Source: Rhizobium sp. WYCCWR10014
Lineage (GTDB): Bacteria; Pseudomonadota; Alphaproteobacteria; Rhizobiales; Rhizobiaceae
Reading direction: 5' to 3'
Assembly (NCBI RefSeq): GCF_001657485.1
Contig: NZ_LXFU01000037.1
Location: 496,001 to 560,000 of the forward strand
DNA: 64,000 nt
The translations under genes and the position numbers were made by a program. The notes beneath the pieces are model-generated. The model saw nothing but the letters and a program-made list of their open reading frames with translations. It had not been told where the DNA came from and made no database searches. Positions 61,157 to 64,000 of the stretch are shown here, piece by piece; the stretch's first letter is position 1, and each line of letters starts with the position of its first letter.

Positions 61157-64000
61157 TCGCCGCAACGCCTGACATTTCATTCCTCATCCCCGCCTATAAC
61201 GCAGCCGATACGCTTGCCGAATGTCTTGCCAGCCTCCAGCAGCAGTCGCGATCGAACTGGCAGGCTGTCGTGGTCGATGACGGTTCGACCGACCGCACCT
61301 GGGAGGTTCTCGAGAGCATCGCAAAAACGGACAGCCGCATTCTCCCCGCCCGTCAGTCGAATGCCGGCGCCGCCGTGGCGCGGAACCATGCAGCACGCCT
61401 CGCGGTCGCTCCCCTGCTCTGCATGCTGGATGCCGACGACTGGCTGGATCCCACCTTCATCGAAAACATGCTGCCAGTGACGGAGAATTCATCTCCAGCA
61501 GCCATCGCCTATTGCGCCTTCCGCCGCGTCGCCCCAGACGGCAGGCTTATGCAGGTAGAGCAACCTCCCATCTTGACGGGAGACGTCGCCAAGCGTGAGT
61601 TTTCCTCCTTTTGTGCACTCGCCATCCATACGGTTGTCTTTCCCAGAAGCCTTTTTGAGCTAGTAGGAGGCATGGATGAGACCTTGCAGACCTGCGAGGA
61701 CTGGGATCTTTGGCTTCGCATGGCCTTTGCGGACGCAGAATTTCGCCGTGTCGACAAATGCCTCGCTTTCTATCGCATGAAGTCGGGCTCGCTATCCGGC
61801 GATCCGACCAAAATGGTGCGTGACGCCGTTCGCGTGACATCGAAGGCGCAGGCGCTGCAGGCGCAGGAAGGCTTCTCGACTGAGGGACCGGAGACAGGCT
61901 GGATCACGCCCCCCGTTAGCCAACTGCGCATGCTCGCCTGGGTCGTCGCGACCAAGCTCGATCCGACTTTGGATATTGCAGCCCTTGCGGCGCTTCTGCC
62001 TGAGATGCCGGACGCAGCAGGCTACGAAAACTTTCTTGCCGGTGTAATCCTGCATGGCTTGCAGACCGGGCTCTCTACTGATCGGGCCGACGATCTTATT
62101 GATGTGCTCGATAAATGGCGGCCGACGGTCCTTTTGCTCATCCAGCTGATTCAGAGCTATTCCTTGCCCGGCACTGGGCGCAAGATCATTGAGGCCGCTT
62201 CCTGGCACATATCCGCCGCAAACCCTTTGCGGTCATTCACGCTTGGCAACGTCCAGGTGGTCAGTGCCACTCTCGAAACGCTTTCGCGAATCCCCAAGGC
62301 CGAGCCAGCCGACACGCTCATCATGCACGCCTTGTCCGGCGGGCAACATGTCGGCTCCTTTGTCGGGCCATTCTGGGGCGATCTTTCGATCCGGGCGCAG
62401 ATCAGGCTGATCATGCATGAGATGCAGGCAGAAGAACATCTGCAGATGCCGCCCACCCTCGTCTATATCAGTTCGTGGACAAGGGAGGCTTTGCGCGGCT
62501 ACAGAGCCTTCGGCGGGTTGATCATCAGGAATGGCCAACGGCGAGGACGTCTCGAACGAATTTTGGTGCGTATCGGGCGCAAGGCTCTTCTTGCCTGCGT
62601 GCCAAGCGACAAACAAGACAACGACGCCCGACTGTCCGACCTGCTACAAAATCTCCAAGGCGGTCTGGCTCCACGATTCCGAAACCCCACTCGCCTGCGG
62701 CCCGACGATAAAAAGGGAGCTGCCCCCGTTCAGTCGGAAGAAGAGTACTGGGAACATATTTTTGAACGCCCGGATCCATGGAACTACGTCTCCGTCTACG
62801 AGCAGGTTAAATATGCGCAGACGTTGAGCCTGATCCCGGAAGGGATCGAGAGGGCCCTCGAGCTCGCCTGCGCCGAGGGGATCTTTACCGAGAAGCTGGC
62901 GCGAAAGGTCGGTCGGCTGGCGGCCACGGATATTTCCCAGCGGGCAATCGACAGAGCTGTCGAGCGGTGCCGCGAGCATCGCAACGTCGAGCTTCGCGTG
63001 CTCGACTTCGTCAAGAGCGATGTTCCGCCAGAACAGGACCTCGTCGTCTGCTCCGAGGTCCTTTACTACATGAAAGACGAGGAGATGCTTGGGGCGGTCT
63101 GTCAGAAGATGGCCGCAGCAGTGAAGCCGAATGGCTACTTGATCACTGCCCACGCCCATATCCGCCGGGACGAACCCAATCGGACCGGTTTCGACTGGGA
63201 CAATCCTTTCGGTGTCGGGACGATCAAACAGCTGTTAGCGGCACAACCTGAACTGTCCCTGGAAGAGACGATCGACACCGAACTTTACGCCATCCACCGG
63301 TTTAGGAAAGGCCCGGTGGCAGATCCTGTCCTACGGGTCGAGCGGCATGGAACTCCGCTGGACGCGGATGTGGCAAAGCACATCATCTGGGGGCCGGTCG
63401 GCGTTGAGCGTGGGGCGGCATGGACGACGGAGGTCACGACCTCGGTTCCCATCCTCATGTATCACAGGATCGCAGAGGAAGGACCCGCGGCACTCCAGCG
63501 CTTCCGCACGCCGCCGGAAATCTTCCGCAAGCAGATGAAGTTCCTTCGGCGACAGGGTTTTTACACGGTGACGGCGCAGACCCTGGCGGGGCTTCTGCGC
63601 AGCGGCAAGCCGATCCAGGGCCGGCCCGTCATGCTGACTTTCGACGATGCCTACTCGGATTTCCTGGAGGACGCCTTCCCGATCCTTGCCGAGAATGATT
63701 TCAGCGCTGACGTATTCGTCGTGACTGATAAAGTCGGCGGGCGGTCAGATTGGGATTCTGCCTATGGAGAGCCTGCACCGCTGATGTCGTGGTCGCATAT
63801 TCAGGCATTGCACCAGAAGGGCATCAGCTTCGGCTCCCACCTCGCATCCCACGCACCAGCCAGTGCAATTGATAACGAAGCCCTGCTGGCCGAAGCCATG
63901 CGATCGCGCAATGCGCTGCAAAGCCGACTGGAAAGTTCCGTGGAATCGATCGCACTGCCCTATGGCTCGACGGACTTCAGGGTCCCAGGCATTCTGGCGT
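61150..64000 (+). CDS. Multidomain fusion: GT2 glycosyltransferase, NodS-like methyltransferase, NodB-like deacetylase (3' end outside window)
   Basis: The ATG at 61150 opens a frame with no stop to the window end (950 codons); I followed the codons through 62401-63999. Residues ~8-215 are a GT2 domain (DISFLIPAYNAADTLAECLA, DADDWLD, ETLQTCEDWDLWLRMAF). Residues ~525-720 resemble NodS-type SAM methyltransferases: EEEYWEHIFERPDPWNYVSV, ALELACAEGIFTEKLA, VVCSEVLYYM. Residues ~765-950 are a polysaccharide deacetylase like NodB: VPILMYHRIAEE, MLTFDDAYSDF and SFGSHLASHAP, with the metal Asp and two His. The middle (~215-525) is unassigned. The start overlaps the upstream GT2 stop by 7 bases. Function in surface polysaccharide building is inferred. 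Confidence 0.88.
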   Translation, partial: MVIAATPDISFLIPAYNAADTLAECLASLQQQSRSNWQAVVVDDGSTDRTWEVLESIAKTDSRILPARQSNAGAAVARNHAARLAVAPLLCMLDADDWLDPTFIENMLPVTENSSPAAIAYCAFRRVAPDGRLMQVEQPPILTGDVAKREFSSFCALAIHTVVFPRSLFELVGGMDETLQTCEDWDLWLRMAFADAEFRRVDKCLAFYRMKSGSLSGDPTKMVRDAVRVTSKAQALQAQEGFSTEGPETGWITPPVSQLRMLAWVVATKLDPTLDIAALAALLPEMPDAAGYENFLAGVILHGLQTGLSTDRADDLIDVLDKWRPTVLLLIQLIQSYSLPGTGRKIIEAASWHISAANPLRSFTLGNVQVVSATLETLSRIPKAEPADTLIMHALSGGQHVGSFVGPFWGDLSIRAQIRLIMHEMQAEEHLQMPPTLVYISSWTREALRGYRAFGGLIIRNGQRRGRLERILVRIGRKALLACVPSDKQDNDARLSDLLQNLQGGLAPRFRNPTRLRPDDKKGAAPVQSEEEYWEHIFERPDPWNYVSVYEQVKYAQTLSLIPEGIERALELACAEGIFTEKLARKVGRLAATDISQRAIDRAVERCREHRNVELRVLDFVKSDVPPEQDLVVCSEVLYYMKDEEMLGAVCQKMAAAVKPNGYLITAHAHIRRDEPNRTGFDWDNPFGVGTIKQLLAAQPELSLEETIDTELYAIHRFRKGPVADPVLRVERHGTPLDADVAKHIIWGPVGVERGAAWTTEVTTSVPILMYHRIAEEGPAALQRFRTPPEIFRKQMKFLRRQGFYTVTAQTLAGLLRSGKPIQGRPVMLTFDDAYSDFLEDAFPILAENDFSADVFVVTDKVGGRSDWDSAYGEPAPLMSWSHIQALHQKGISFGSHLASHAPASAIDNEALLAEAMRSRNALQSRLESSVESIALPYGSTDFRVPGILA

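Noticed and set aside
61150..64000. nod box or nodulation operon around the NodS/NodB-like fusion
   Set aside because: I found no nod-box-like sequence and no nodA, nodC or nodD. The neighbours are general surface-polysaccharide genes.

Overview
The window looks like chromosomal DNA of a fast-growing Rhizobium (R. leguminosarum/etli group). The grounds are high GC and codon usage, a chvE-gguAB sugar locus with a gbpR-type LysR regulator, an IlvD/Edd protein whose length and cysteine spacing (C59, C127, C200) match my memory of rhizobial L-arabinonate dehydratase, an idhA-like inositol dehydrogenase, and many short palindromic intergenic repeats of the kind typical of rhizobia. No search was run, so family names come from motifs and remembered sequences.

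Layout. 1-8453 and 13546-16931 hold purine catabolism: the end of xdhB, xdhC, a LysR regulator, puuD, guaD, and a tightly packed minus-strand operon puuE-uraD-(HepT-like)-allA-uraH-(metallophosphoesterase). Together they take guanine and xanthine through urate, 5-hydroxyisourate, OHCU and allantoin to ureidoglycolate and glyoxylate. 8575-9717 is an FMN L-lactate-type dehydrogenase. 9866-13411 is a three-gene membrane-stress-type operon (PspA, YqiJ/NfeD-like, flotillin) whose PspA carries an N-terminal domain resembling the front half of a TnpB/OrfB transposon protein. 17047-23202 holds a DUF1045 protein, two head-to-head genes resembling the two halves of MnmC, and a large hybrid histidine kinase. 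23940-27660 is a small sugar-acid-type catabolic module (MFS transporter, DapA-family lyase, LacI regulator).

27815-35551 holds an AlkC-like DNA repair protein, a RhlE-like DEAD-box helicase, an EamA exporter, and the operon of circularly permuted ATP-grasp, alpha-E and transglutaminase genes. 35721-45314 is arabinose/galactose uptake and oxidation (chvE-gguA-gguB-gguC-araE-araC, divergent gbpR). 45496-47472 has a Hint-domain protein with a twin-arginine-like signal, sitting between an intact and a broken copy of a J-domain-like gene. 48036-54303 has idhA and a xylose-type ABC system (xylF-H-G) with a ROK regulator. 54510-54586 is tRNA-Arg(CCG), followed by about 1.9 kb of decayed IS481/IS66 debris. 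56586-64000 holds a DUF882 peptidase-like protein, a partly duplicated nucleotide-sugar epimerase, a GT2 glycosyltransferase, and an ORF open to the window end that fuses GT2, NodS-like methyltransferase and NodB-like deacetylase domains.

The two most unusual items are the TnpB-like/PspA fusion (9866-11005) and the GT2-NodS-NodB-like fusion (61150-64000).
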